Positions 35,084 through 47,056 of a stretch of 64,000 nucleotides of DNA are shown piece after piece. The stretch is from Cyathus striatus (taxonomy: Eukaryota; Basidiomycota; Agaricomycetes; Agaricales; Nidulariaceae): the NCBI GenBank assembly GCA_025738555.1, contig JAOVFP010000012.1:2294001-2358000 (forward strand). The letters are read 5' to 3'. The notes below the pieces were generated by a model. The model worked only from the letters and a program-made list of their open reading frames with translations. It had not been told where the DNA came from and made no database searches. Each line of letters begins with the position of its first letter. Position 1 is the first letter of the stretch. Position numbers and translations under genes: made by a program.

Positions 35084-35825
35084 TTAATCCTTGTACAACT
35101 TATGCTTCTTATGCCACCCTTCAAGCGAATCAGGACCATAGTCCTCGAAAACCTTCTTCTTCCCCTCTGGTAGACGTACATAGTCAGGTTTAGAGTTCAG
35201 CTTGATGCACGTCTACAGTATTTCAATCAGCAACCAGCCCATAATACGAAAGAACAGTAATAGGGAGGAGAGAAGGATGTACCAGCTCATCAGGAACTTC
35301 AAGCTCGGAGTCGATAGCTGATGCGAATGGGTGGATTAGCTCTGGCCTATGAGTCAACGAGAAGGTTCAGTATAGTGTGAATGTAGAGGATGGTAAGGAC
35401 GCACTAGCTCGCATCGTACAACCATAGCATCGTCCCGCATTTGTTGCAGAAGTTTCTCTCGGAGGAGGCGACCTCTTGTTGTGGAGTGTCTCGGTTCATA
35501 ACGGCGTTGTACACACTGCAAGGAAGTACTGCGTGTCAGCATGCCTCGAAGAGAGAGAGAAGATACGAACCTGATATTCTCCTTCCCCTCCACCTTGAGC
35601 GTATCACTTTGCCCACCGAGGTTAATGGATCCACCTACGCCGCCCACTTTGCGGCATATAGAGCATAGGCAAAGCTGCACCATCGCATTCAAAGTAAGTG
35701 GGGATAGATACAGAGTACAGCGAGAAATCGAACCTGGTACGGGATAGGCGTACTAGATTGCAAAGGGAACCGAACCGCTCCGCAGTGGCAGCTTCCTTTA
35801 AGCTTCCGTTAAGTTCGACTGGCAT
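35084..35825 (-). pseudogene. GFA (Mss4-like, CENP-V/GFA) family gene with two lesions
   Basis: Five exons can be followed: 35825-35734, 35674-35571, 35515-35405, 35346-35283 and 35212-35084, with introns of 55-70 bases. The family fold binds zinc through CxC, CxxC and CxxC motifs. Here SCHCGAVRF, CLCSICRKVGG and CNKCGTMLW are all present, and the C-terminus reads SLEGWHKKHKLYKD. Two lesions break it. An 11-bp tandem duplication in exon 1 (about 35802-35812, ttaacggaagc next to ttaaaggaagc) shifts the frame after codon 5. The codon split by intron 3 reads TA|G where TG|G (Trp) is expected. Without these it would encode about 130 residues. It is divergent to the kinesin at 36412. Confidence 0.8.
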
Positions 35826-36411
35826 CCTTCTCTGAGTGGACTGGGTTAGAGCGCGGTATGGTGTTTGGACTGTGAGTCGGGTCAATTGGTTGAGTCGAAG
35901 TGATGTGATGGAGACGGAGGGTGGTATTTGACTGGAGAGGAGAGCTCGAGGTGGGAGAGCGAGGGGAGATGGGGAGGCATGAGCACATGGCTGTAAGCAT
36001 TCCGCAAGAGGTGACGCCGATGGAACCAGACGATGAGCCTGGAACTTGAAGTGGTGGTGAGAAGTTGAAACCGGAATCAGATGCATTTCCGACTTCCGTT
36101 TGTTTGGTTCTAGTTGTGATGGTAAATATGTCAACTCCAGTCTCCTAGGATCCTAAACGTTAAACGTAACGTTCAACATTGTGTTTGCCATCATACATTC
36201 ATGTCTTCCTCCCTTGCAAAAAATGTCACCTGAGGCTGTACCTTCGAGAAATCAAGCTCAAGATTCTCGCTCTTGATGTGTACCGTGTTTGTTTTATGTC
36301 GTTCGAACATCTAACGAACAAGCCTCCACAGTCCACACAGACAACAGCCCACATTCTCTCCTACCAAGACACCATAACCAACCTAACAAGCCAACGTAGA
36401 AATCCTTAACG
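35826..36411. promoter_or_regulatory. Shared upstream region of GFA gene and kinesin (copy A)
   Basis: A 586-base interval lies between the divergent starts. The part at 35826-36130 recurs at 61855-62450 in copy B with the same orientation, while the kinesin itself is inverted there. aacgttaaacgtaacgttcaa at 36157-36177 is palindrome-rich. No clear TATA box is seen. Confidence 0.4.
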
Positions 36412-39388
36412 ATGCCAGCAATCCCCAACACTCCACTAAACAACAGAACCTCTAAAACCCTCCGGACATCAGGCTCATCCTTCATCGATTCATCATTCCC
36501 AAACGCCGCGGCTCCATCTCCAGCATCTCCAGTGCCAGCGACCTCTCCAACCGCCTCTCCCGCGCAGGCAGCGGGAGCAGCCCACCCAGCACTACGCACA
36601 AGAAGTACAAAGCCCCCTATCCGTCGATTCGCGCAAGGCCATCATATCCAACCTATCCACGTCCAAAAGTCTCCCTCCTGTACCAGTTACGCCAGCGGAT
36701 GGTGGGAGCACGAGCCGATTCAGGATGCCTGTGTCCCCGAGCAAGGGGGCGGAGAGTCCGAGCTTGTTGACTGGGACTAGGGAGATGGACGTGAATAATG
36801 TCGATCCAGAGCAGGTGCTGGTGGATGATCAGACTGTTGAGACTGGGGATATGTCGTTTGATGGTGAGGATATGGTTTCCGCTCGGTGCGCTTTCCCCCC
36901 TCCCTTACTTCCCTTGCTAACGATTAATGATGGGATGATAGTATGCGCCCTTCGAACAACCCCAGCGCATGGTCCCCGAGCACGAATGAAATCTCCATCT
37001 TGCCTACATACTACAAACCCACCACCTCCGCGCCAACATTCACCTTCGACTCCATCCTCACCGGATCTGAGAACAAGCCCATATACAAACACGTACGCGC
37101 CGCAACGGAGGGGTACAACGCAGTCGTCTTTGCATACGGACAGACTGCCTCAGGAAAGACGTACACGTTTACAGGAGACGAAACGAGCCAGGTATCGTTC
37201 CCCGCTACACGAGACATCTTCTCGTACATCCGCAACACGCCAGAGCGGGAATACCTCCTCCACTGCTCATACCTAGAAATCTACAACGAAACCATCATCG
37301 CGTTGGCGTCTGCGAGCCCGGTACAGATTCAAGGGACAGGGAACGATATAACTCCTGTTCCTCTCCGCGAGGAGGTCGTTACAAGTCTGGCTGGTGTAAA
37401 TGATGTTTTGAAGAGGGGCGAAGGGAATAGGAGGACTGGGAGTACGGATTGGAATGAGAGGAGTAGTCGGAGTCATAGTGTTTTAGGGTTGTTATTGAGA
37501 GTCGGGAGAGGGGGGAGGAGGACAGGCCTGTTACCCCTGTGCCGCCCTATGGGAGGCATACACCTGGGTTGGGGGGACGGCAGACTCCCGGGCTTGATGG
37601 AGCTCGGAGTTGCAGGCTGGAGGCGGGAGGAGTATGAGGACATCCGTTTTGGTTTGTCTTTCTGCTTTATGATGTGGGGTAATGGCTGATGTGGTGGAGC
37701 GTAGAGCCTTATTGATCTTGCGAGGTTGGAGAAGGCTACGTCTGATAAGGAACGCACGAGGGAGGGGGAGTATATTAATACCAGGTTCGTTGTTGGTTTT
37801 GTGGTTGGTTATAGGATGCTGATCGTGTGTAGTTTGTTGACGCTAGGAACTGTTATTTGGACTTTGGCGGAGAATGCTGCTAAGGGGAAGACATACGTTC
37901 TTCCTAGCTAACTGTCGATGTGCCTATTGATGGACTGAATGTAGAGACCACGTACCATATCGCAACTCGAAGCTTACGCACATTCTACAACCTTCTTTGT
38001 CTGGTGACGCACGTATCAGTGTCATCTGTACTATCAACCCCGACCCATCAGCCGTCACTGAGAGCACGAGCACGCTGCTCTTCGCTAAGAGGGTCAAAGG
38101 AGTTCGTGTGTGTTTTACTTTCTTCATTTGCTTGGGAGGGTTTCTAACGTTTCTCCGTAGCTCAACGCGCAGAATAAAGAGATCGTCGATACAGATGCGC
38201 TCATTGAGCGGTATAGGAAGGAGATTGAGGATCTCAAGCATAGGCTTGCGAAGCGTGAAGCTGATGCTCCTGTTCGCAATCGTCGGTTGTCGGCTCGTGA
38301 GGTACTTTCTTTTCTCTTTCTATATTACCGCCTGCGCTGACAGAGGCATTGAAGCAAATTGATGAAACGAAGGCTATGGGCGATCTCAACGCACGCATTA
38401 AGCAGCTTATGAAGCTCAGTCAAACTGTGGATGTTGCGAAGAGCGATGATTCGAGGCCTGTTAGTCCTACTAAGGTCGATTTTGATGTCCCCGTACCAGG
38501 TTTGTCTTTCCCTTGGTTTGTGTTGTGCATTTACTTATTACGATGATAGCTTCAACAAGAGCTCCTCGCTGCCCGCATGCAGATAGAGTCTCAAGCCAAC
38601 CAGCTTCTGTCGCTTGAAGCTGCGCTGATTGCTCGTCCGCCTCTTCCGCCTACTGCCTCTGAGAACGAGAAAGATAACCTTATCGCTGAGCAGGGCAAGA
38701 CGATCCGGGAGCTCGAGATTGTCGTTAGGGGGTATTAGGAAAATCTGGACGAGCCGCTGCGGAAGGTCAAGGAAGATGTTGAGCGGGAGTGGAAGGAGAA
38801 GTTTGATGAGGAGGTTAGGAAGATGGAGAAGGAGCGATGGGCGGAAGAGGTTGTTAAGCAGTTGGAGAAGGAAAGAAGGTTTATCATTTGCTTCTCGGTG
38901 TTGGGCATTGCTAATTTGATTGGATATAGGTGAGAAAGCAGCTGGAGGGGGAGCGTCGTGCGCTCGCTGCCTTTATTAGCAAGTTTGATGCATTAGGACT
39001 GGGGCTTGGTGCTGCGCCTGCATCGAAGCTTCAGCCGCCGAAACCAATCCCTGGAGGAGCGGCTATTGCTTTCTCTGAGAGACAGCAAACGAGACATCGC
39101 CCCCCGTTATCCTCGACGTCTATTTTTGGGTCGACCACTGCGAGCACGAGCAAAGTGCTAGAAGAGGAAGAACATGATATCACCCCTACTTCCTCTCCCG
39201 TGCCTCTGACTACTTCTGTACCAATGGAAAGCTCCCCTGTACGGCTCGAGCTTTCGTCGTTCTCTGCTCAGCCTAGTCTGCTGGATCATGAGCTGGAATG
39301 GCTTGATGGAGAGATGAGCTTTGATTCTATCTTGGAGGTGGAGAATGCTATTTTTCCCCCACTGCCTATTTTTAGAAACCTGAAGTAA
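36412..39388 (+). pseudogene. Kinesin-7-like (CENP-E-type) motor pseudogene, copy b
   Basis: The N-terminus is Ser/Pro-rich (MPAIPNTPLNNRTSK). The motor core includes P-loop GQTASGKT (about 37141-37164), REYLLHCSYLEIYNETI, switch I NERSSRSHS (about 37453) and the ATSDKERTREGEYINT block (37730). Then come TINPDPSAVTESTSTLLFAK (about 38031) and coiled coil with EKDNLIAEQGKTIRELEIVV (about 38668). Lesions: loss of one C in a C run near 36617 relative to copy c, missing DLL-type residues after NETII, in-frame TAG at 38736, and truncation near 39375, where the C-terminal tail seen in copy c is replaced. Kinesin-7 proteins are plus-end motors of mitosis or the cytoskeleton. No intact copy is present in the window. 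Confidence 0.85.
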
Positions 39389-42300
39389 ACCCAGAGCAGG
39401 TATCAGACTTAAGAAGAGGAAGTGGCAGGACAGGTTTGATATGAATACTGAAGACTACTACTACATGTAGGAGATTACATATACAAAATTGAAGCCTGTA
39501 CATATGGATGTGGAAGTGGGAGGCTATGGATAAGTTCAAGGGGTAGGTAAAGGAGAAAGCTGGGCAAAGTGGAGTAGGGGTGTAATAGCTACCCAGAACC
39601 AGACCCAGGGTCACCCATGCTAACTCATACCCTTTGTCACAGGTATGGGTTCCCATGGGTATGATGGGTTGTGGGTAACCCATGGGTTTCTCTACATTTA
39701 AATCAATGTACAACTGAAAAAATGCTGAATAGAGGTTGAAAAAATGCACAAAGGTATAAATTAGTCAATACTATATATATTAGACTTGCTGTATTGACAC
39801 TTACCTATCAAAGAGTAGTTGAAATTAGCTACATAGTGAATATTTATGTACAGTACATATAGGAGAATAAAATTGAATACACATTTGCATTATCAAGTCT
39901 GATCCAGAGATATAGAGCATGGAGCATAGGGCAATTAGAGTATAGATACCAGTGCTATAATCATGTTGAAATACAAAAGGAACAAGTCTGAATTAGAAGA
40001 GGAATACTAATTTATATGTTCAGGAGAAGATGAAGGCTAGATCACTAATAGAAAAGGAAGCAAACCACAAAAAAATATGTTTTTAGAGTCATTCTAACTG
40101 TATAGTATTGGGGTATTTGTTGCTGCAAAATCAGAAGAAATTACAATGAATTGAGGGGAAGAGTAGTAACTTATGTGTACAGGAGAAGACACAGAATACA
40201 TTTCTTATATAAATGGAAGCAGATCATTAAAAAATATGTTTATACCATCATTATAATTGTATGACAATGACCCATGCAAGTATGGCCTACCTGTGCTATT
40301 GTCTAATATTTACAATGATCCAATTCACCCTTGTCTGAGGTGATGCATGACAGATGTGATGCACAGGATGTGTGACAGATCCACTAGTAAGTAATCAGTA
40401 ATAGCAATAAACAAATGAGTGCCAATGATCACCTCCTAATATTCTTAAAATGATCACTTTTGAGTGCCCCCATCCTATACTATATAATCTCCTAGTAGTC
40501 AATAGCAATACATAAGTGAGTGCCAGTGATCACCACTTCATTACATTTACTGAATATGCCTTATAAAAATGGCACTCATTTTTCCCTAGCAATTTTTGAT
40601 CAAATTGGCTGACACTTATGTGGAATTACCATTGGTATTCTGCAGATATTCCCCCAGACTCACCTTTGCTCAATTGTTAGCAAGAGTAAGTGATGACCCA
40701 ACATAGTTTTGTAGCTATTACTCCTCAGTAACTGTCTTTGCCCTTTTAGATGTGTAGCACATTTTAACTGGTAGCTCAGGACTTTAACTCCAGCTCTTAA
40801 GCTCAAGATTATTTTAGAAGCTAATCAATACTAACTGGACTTTATAGTGGTATGTTTAAACAGTTCCTTATCAAATTAAAAGCCTCCCTATTAAGAGCTT
40901 GAGGTTGGGGAATGTGGAGGTGAGAACATGATAAGAACTGAGTCAGGGACATTGGAGTGGTGGGGGATGAGGATACTGTGGTTGAGGTGGAAGTCATTGG
41001 CAGTGTCATGACATTAATATTCATAATAATATTTCTGTAACACTTGACACTCACCATGAACTAGTTTATAGAAATAGACATTACTTTGATTTATGAGGTC
41101 AAATAATCTAGTGCATGTAGTTATAATATGCCTAGCATACTTCTACCTACTATAAAAACATTATCTTTATATTCTACATGCTACTTACAAATGGTATAAT
41201 AATATAGGTTGTATTTAGTAGCTAAGGTAGAGGTCCCAGACCATTAGCTAGCGTGGGAATGATTCGTGCTAATAAGGGACATTACTAGCCTAAGTAGGAA
41301 AGCATCTAAGAATAGAAACATCAAGGTCAGAGCTTATTCTCGACATTGGTGAGAGATAATTACCAGTAAGGCCAGAGATCGAGCTAAGTGCATGTCTATT
41401 CTAATAATAGACTATCGAAGCAATGTTATTGCATCATAGGAAAAGGCATAAGGACCAGACCCACAGCAAGTGCCACTATTTAACCACACTGTACCAGCAC
41501 TGTACATCAGCACATCATAGGCACCTAGCCTGGCCTGAGACCCAGCATTCCCAGCAGGCTGATTCAGCAGTTCCCATTTCCATGTGTCAAAGCATGTGGC
41601 ATCATGCCTCTGTATGGAATGTTCTTCCTGCAGGACAAGTTATTGTCCTTTGTTATCATCCCATGTGAACACATTCTTGGCATTCATATGTTTGTATATC
41701 GGTGATTTACTCTGGTCCATCCCAGATGCCTGTATCCAGTCTAAAAGTCTAATTTACAGCTTAGCTAATGTGCAATTACTGCTTTTGTATTAACTATATA
41801 GTTTCTCTTAGCCATGTTCTGTAAGATATTTAATAGGTAGCTTTGTGTAGTAGAAGGGCAGTCTCCTGTGCCCCAAGAAATACAATTGAGCAGTCCTTGC
41901 TAGTATTTGTGTGAGCTTGAGATTCTAAGTGCAACAAGAGTTTGAAGTCATAAGCCCATGTTAAGTCTGAGATTAAGGAATGCACATCAAATGTGCATCA
42001 AAGTGTTCGCTAAACATGCATTCCCTCTTGGGTGTCAGTTATCAACACCTCCCCTTTACCTTACTTCACCCAGAAGCATCCTGCATCCGAGTCCCACCCA
42101 CCAAGCACTCTCTTAGTGAGCATACATGGTGTGAGTAGAATTAACCATATTTTAATTTATACTATGTTGTCATTTAAGATAAAGATAACCTAAGGTGCTA
42201 ACAGGAATCAACTTTGTTCGTGTTACAACACCTGGGTGTCAAGAAATATTTAGTGAGGATATTCTTGGAAATTTGGTAGGTGGCCCTGTACAGCAAGAGC

Positions 42301-42480
42301 TGTATGAATTGTATGAAATTTGGTATGAAGGGTTATGTACAGCAAAGGCTGTATATAATGACAAGTATAGTGGAAGAGGTATAATACACACTATAGACTT
42401 AATGCTATATCTGATGTGTATATTGTATAGATCAATGCTTAACTTGCTTAAGACTTGACCTATGACTGTATCTGATTCTG
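39389..42480. other. AT-rich spacer, no secure gene
   Basis: 39560-39720 resembles the ends of the inverted-repeat element at 43541-47056 (agtaggggtgt, then alternating gggta/acccatg palindromes) and is probably a fragment of that family. The rest shows no family. A plus-strand frame at 42195-42458 (VLTGINFVRVTTPGCQEIFS) has protein-like composition, but I see no domain, start context or introns to support it. Confidence 0.4.
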
Positions 42481-42489
42481 AACTGTACT

Positions 42490-42610
42490 GAACTGTTGCT
42501 TTGACTGTGACTGTGACTGTGACTGTGACTCTGATACTGTTTCTGATACTGACTGGACTGTACTGATACTAATACTGTTGCTGTTACTGTTACTAACTGT
42601 GCTGTACTGA
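42490..42610. repeat. GACTGT / GATACTGT microsatellite
   Basis: Simple-sequence run of gactgt, then degenerate gatactg and gttactg units. Confidence 0.85.
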
Positions 42611-42939
42611 TAAAACTGTGCTAATAATAGTAGCTAACTACTGACAATGGGGTGAGACTACTGGGGGGTGGGTAGCTATCTATCTACTGCCAAACTGCCC
42701 TCCTTATATACCTTTTCCCAACCTGCTTAGTAATCCAATTCCCACTCTCCAATCCTACATTGTTCTCCAAAACAGGTAGTGTGCAAGTGTAGATTTTAGA
42801 TCTGAGGCTGTACAGGACAATGGTATTTGAGGGTTAGTCAGCAGAGGACAATAGCATATGTTAGAACAATGTGTAATGAATTGCATTGTTCTAAATAAAG
42901 AGCTACATTGTTCTGGGCAAGAACAATAGAAATCCATTT

Positions 42940-43262
42940 TTATAACAATGGAGTACAGAACAATAGATACCTATCTGCCATTGTGTGAACAATGGCAGTG
43001 AAAAACAATGGAGTCATATATAAATAGTTTCACATTGTCTTCAAACAATGGCTGAATAGTACAATGCAGTTCCATTGTTCACAACAATGGGAGTGATAAC
43101 AATGGAGTTGTATATAAATAGATTTTGCATTGTCTTCAAACAATGGGTGAACAGCACAATGCAGTTCATTTGTTATGAACAATAGGAGTGAAAACAATGG
43201 AGTTGTATATAAATAGTCTTTCATTGTCTTCAAACAATAGGCAAATAGGACAATAGAAAGGT
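42940..43262. repeat. About 95-bp tandem repeats rich in ACAATG / CATTGT
   Basis: The segment acaatggagt..tatataaatag..cattgtcttcaaacaat recurs with taaatag at about 43021, 43115 and 43210. Each unit contains acaatg and its complement cattgt several times, so single units can fold. Minus-strand open frames here are translations of the repeat. Confidence 0.8.
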
Positions 43263-44534
43263 GAATATTATCCTTCATTTGTGCATTGTTTGTACAAGTG
43301 ATTAATTATTGATATGTGTATTATGTTTAATAATGATTTAGGGCTGTTCGTTCATATAAGGTATTGGGTATATTTGATTAGTAGTGTGTTGTATCATGTG
43401 ATTGTGTGAAGTATTTGGTCATGTGGTATGACTGTGTAATTCCTTTAATTGTGGTATACAGTGCATTTGCATGCATTATATATAATCAAAATTCAAGTCT
43501 GACAACATTGCACTAAACTAGGTACTTTAGTTAACTGCTCAGTAGGGATGTGCATAGGTTGACCAAACCTGCATGGGTCACAGGTAAGGGTGTCAGTGGG
43601 TACAGGTGCAGGTCAGCTTCATTGAACCTGTGACCCATGCAAACCCATGAATAAATGTAAAATTAAAAATATGTAAACTGAGTTATTATTCAACTACAAG
43701 TAGTCACAATGTAGATGTATTCAATATACTTGGTTAGTAGTGCTATGGTGGTGACATTTCAGTTATGTATTTTGTTGGGCCTGCAGGGTTCAGCAACACA
43801 TTACTTAGTCAGTGCTTATAGTTGTTCAAGATTAATAATTGTTAGAATAGAATGAATATATTATCCAAGTCATTATAATGAATCTGGCTTCATTAAAATG
43901 CTACCAACTTTGTTCTAACAGATGCAGTATCATTAGATTATAACAAATCAAGCTTCATTAGAATGCTCCCAACTTTGTTTTAATGGATGCAGCACCATTA
44001 GAATGAATACAGTATCATTATAATGCTCCCAACTTCATTCTAACAGATGTAGCATTGTTAGAATAAATACAATATTGTTATAAAGAAATAGGGCTGACAA
44101 GTGGCAGGGCCCACTACCTCTTCTTTTAATATACATTTACCATTAGAAACACAATGCATTACAGAGAAAATAGTATTAGAGAGAAAAGCTACATTAATAA
44201 TTGTAGTGATAGATGCCCTGAATTGTGATTCTGGGGTTGTTTGTGCATCCATAACATAAGTCCATTGTTGTCCTCTGGGGGTGCAGTTATGAGGCAAAGA
44301 GGTGGATGACCATGGCAATGTCGGTTCAGCACAGAATAGCATTCTTCGGATCCATTCAATGCTGTTCCTTTGCTTAGATCGAGATGCACTGAACCCTAGA
44401 CTTGTGGAGCCTCGAAGATATTTCTTACATAGTCAAGCACGGTAGTTAGTGAGTAATGGGAGGAAGATGCTGAGGATGGTCATCGTTGTCAGCAATAAGC
44501 TCGACTTATTGGTAACCATGTCATATTAAATTCA

Positions 44535-45230
44535 TCCTTCGAAACAACCCAACCTGTGTTTAACATGAGACTAAGTTAACTATGCAGGAATCTTCACTCA
44601 CACAGCAAATTCCTCAGTACACCCGAGGTGTCCAGGGCCAAGTGACTAACACTCGAACCAGGAGATGTTATTGTGCCCCAATGAAAAGACACAGAATAGT
44701 TGCTAGTCACTGTGAAAACCCAGGCAATTTCGTACAAACCACCTTCCTCTAGGATGAAAGAGGGGATACCCAGCAAAGAGAACCATGTCTACATCTACCA
44801 GCATGGTGGCAAAAGCATTAACATATGCGTGTTGAGGCTGGCAGTCATGAACTGGCTTGAATCTGCGACATGAGTTTACAGTACATATGTATCCTACAGC
44901 ACATGGAATTCTAAACATCGTCAGCAATGCATCATCATATAAAGCAAGGAACTCACACCCAACACTCACAGTAACGTAACCAACCATGCGAGACCCAAAT
45001 CCCCCTCCAAAACAATCCAACCATGTTTGATATCAGATGACTCCGAACAGGAATCATGAATCACGCAATGAATTCCTCTTCAGTAGCCCAAAGAGTCCAG
45101 AGCCAAGTGACTAACACTTGCACCAGGGGACACAGTAGTGCCCTCGAAACAACATAGATTGCTTACTAGCTTCACTGTGGAAACTCAGGTGATTTCATAC
45201 ACCATCCTTGAAGACAGACAGGACCACACG
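44535..45230. repeat. Two copies of a repeat unit of about 200 bp, spaced about 463 bp
   Basis: 44535-44770 and 45000-45230 share cgaaacaacccaacc/caaaacaatccaacc, caggaatc, caaattcctc/tgaattcctc and ccaagtgactaacac. A partial third copy lies near 45390 (aagtcttgcactaggggaca). The block ccaagtgactaacac followed about 75 bases later by gtggaaactcagg or gtgaaaacccagg is reminiscent of pol III A and B boxes of a degenerate tRNA-derived SINE. It could equally be a duplicated coding exon on the minus strand (VYEI..SVSHLALD). Confidence 0.4.
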
Positions 45231-45477
45231 TAGTATTCATGATCACAATCATACCCAAGACTTGAACTACACTTATACTCTGTTGCGCACACCAACCACC
45301 CTTTGCTGTATAGCAGAGAGGAGAATCTTCAATCTATGCAATTATAGCTAGCAGAGGACAATGTTGATCATTAGCCTTAGAGCTCTGGATGACAGCAAGT
45401 TCAACTTACTAAGTCTTGCACTAGGGGACATAGTCACATATTCGGACAAGTCATAGCACACAGCCAGCACATTGCTC

Positions 45478-46159
45478 TCAAACGGCCCTCCTCCTTCCCA
45501 ATTGCAATCCTCCTCTCCTCCACCACTCCCTCCTCCTTGGCTCAGACAGCATCTTCCTAACTTTATTCCCTCCATATTGCCTAGGAATCCCGATGAAAGC
45601 AGACACTGGTATTGATACAGCCTGTTCAAGGCTGATGGAACCTCTAAGATAATGATGTAAGTTAAGAGGCAAAGAAGGAAGAAAGGAGATAAATGGACCA
45701 GGCACGTATCCTCTGATTTCTTCTCCAGCTGTTGTGAGCACAAGTCCAAGGTGAGGTGGTGGTGATGGTGGTGGTCTAGAGTCAAGACCACCATCGTGCT
45801 GGGGTGAGGAGGTGAAGGGGAGGGGAGGGGAGGGGAGGTAAAGATGTTGGTGGCGCAGTTGTGCTAGGATGTCAGTGGTATGTCATTGACATATTGATAC
45901 AGCAGGACAGGGAGTTCAAGCCTGGATTGGCCTCCAGCTCACCTGTGAGTGTGTTGACAAGTTGCACGAGAAGTAGAAGAGGTGAGACCGCTTGTAGTGG
46001 GGGATGAAGTAGCTGTTGAGCTCCAGGAGGCAGAGGAGGGGTAGGAAGTTGCTGTCGGTCCATCCAACACAATGAATACAGATAGGTGTACCTGTTCAAA
46101 CATGATCGATTTATCATTAGCTCACATCTACATGATAATGAAAGCACAAACCTATACAC
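45478..46159 (-). pseudogene. Coding-like stretch in the element core, unrecognised
   Basis: Minus-strand pieces 46159-45872 (MDRQQLPTPPLPPGAQQLLH, then GELEANPGLNSLS) and 45780-45478 (GLVLTTAGEEIRGYVPGPFI, then AVSIPVSAFIGIPRQYGGNK) read like parts of one protein. They could be joined by an intron of about 80-90 bases ending in ccccag near 45795. I do not recognise the family, and no long frame continues to the left. It may be a captured host gene fragment. Confidence 0.3.
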
Positions 46160-47056
46160 CTGTTTCTCCTAGTATGCTTCCCTACCCTCCTGCCCTTGTT
46201 TTCAGAATCCGTGTGGAAGTACAAATGGGCAATACACTGCAACTGTTAGGTTTGTTTCAGGGTGTGGAAGGTGGTTAGTACCCGGTAAGTAAACTGAATA
46301 AGAGAAAATCAATACTGATAATTGCCCTGTGTCACAGAATGTCACAAGTGATCGGTTGACCAACCAATCATGGAGCGTCAACGGGCTTCAACCAATCATA
46401 TCACCAGAAAGTGAGATCCCGACCGCGATCCACAAATTGACTTTTACGGTAATCCAGAGGTCCCCAATACCCAACTACCTTAAAAGGTAGTGGGAATAAT
46501 GAACCCAGCTTCATTAAAATACTGCAAATTCCATTTGAACTTCATTCTAATGGGTGTAGTATTATTAAAATGAGTACAGTGTCATTATAATGGACCAAGC
46601 TTCATCAAAATACTATCAACTTCATTCTAACAGATGCCACATCATTAAAATGAGTACAGTGTCATTCTAATAAATACAGCCTCGTTAAAATGGTACCAAC
46701 TTCATTCTAATGAATACAGCTTCATTTTAACCAATACAATGTCATTCTAATGAAGCCATATTCATTAGAACAAATAGACCAACATTAGAATGAATAAATA
46801 CAGTGTCATTACAATGGATCATACATTGTAATTTGTAATAACATTACCAGTGTCATTCTACTAATGAAATTTGTATCATTATACTGACACTTGGCTTATT
46901 AAATACTAAAGTATGCTGTGGACTATCTGAATATGCAGTTAAACTTTTAAGTTAATATGATTACATTTAAATATAAGAAAACCCACAGGTTACCCACACA
47001 CAACCCATAGCACCCATGCTAAAAATACCTGTAGGTTACCTGCACACTTCCCTACT

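Larger units (their letters stand above)
43541..47056. mobile_element. Candidate 3.5-kb inverted-repeat element (hAT-like ends)
   Basis: Left end cagtagggatgtgcataggt at 43541 and right end ..gcacacttccctactg at 47056 are inverted. Both are followed inward by palindromic gggta/acccatg blocks (43560-43660 and 46980-47040). Further in, arrays of cattctaatg/cattagaatg units lie at 43830-44090 and 46490-46880. The core (44100-46480) contains coding-like text but no recognised transposase. The CAGTAGGG-type end recalls hAT elements, but an 8-bp target duplication is not evident, so the boundaries are provisional. Confidence 0.45.

Noticed and set aside
35354..35692. Single 112-codon minus-strand frame as a gene by itself
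   Set aside because: It reads through intron 2 of the GFA gene. The five-exon model keeps all zinc-binding motifs and typical intron borders.
42755..43278. Minus-strand frames repeating HCSNICY/ FEDNA-like text
   Set aside because: They derive from the ACAATG/CATTGT tandem repeat and not from a gene.
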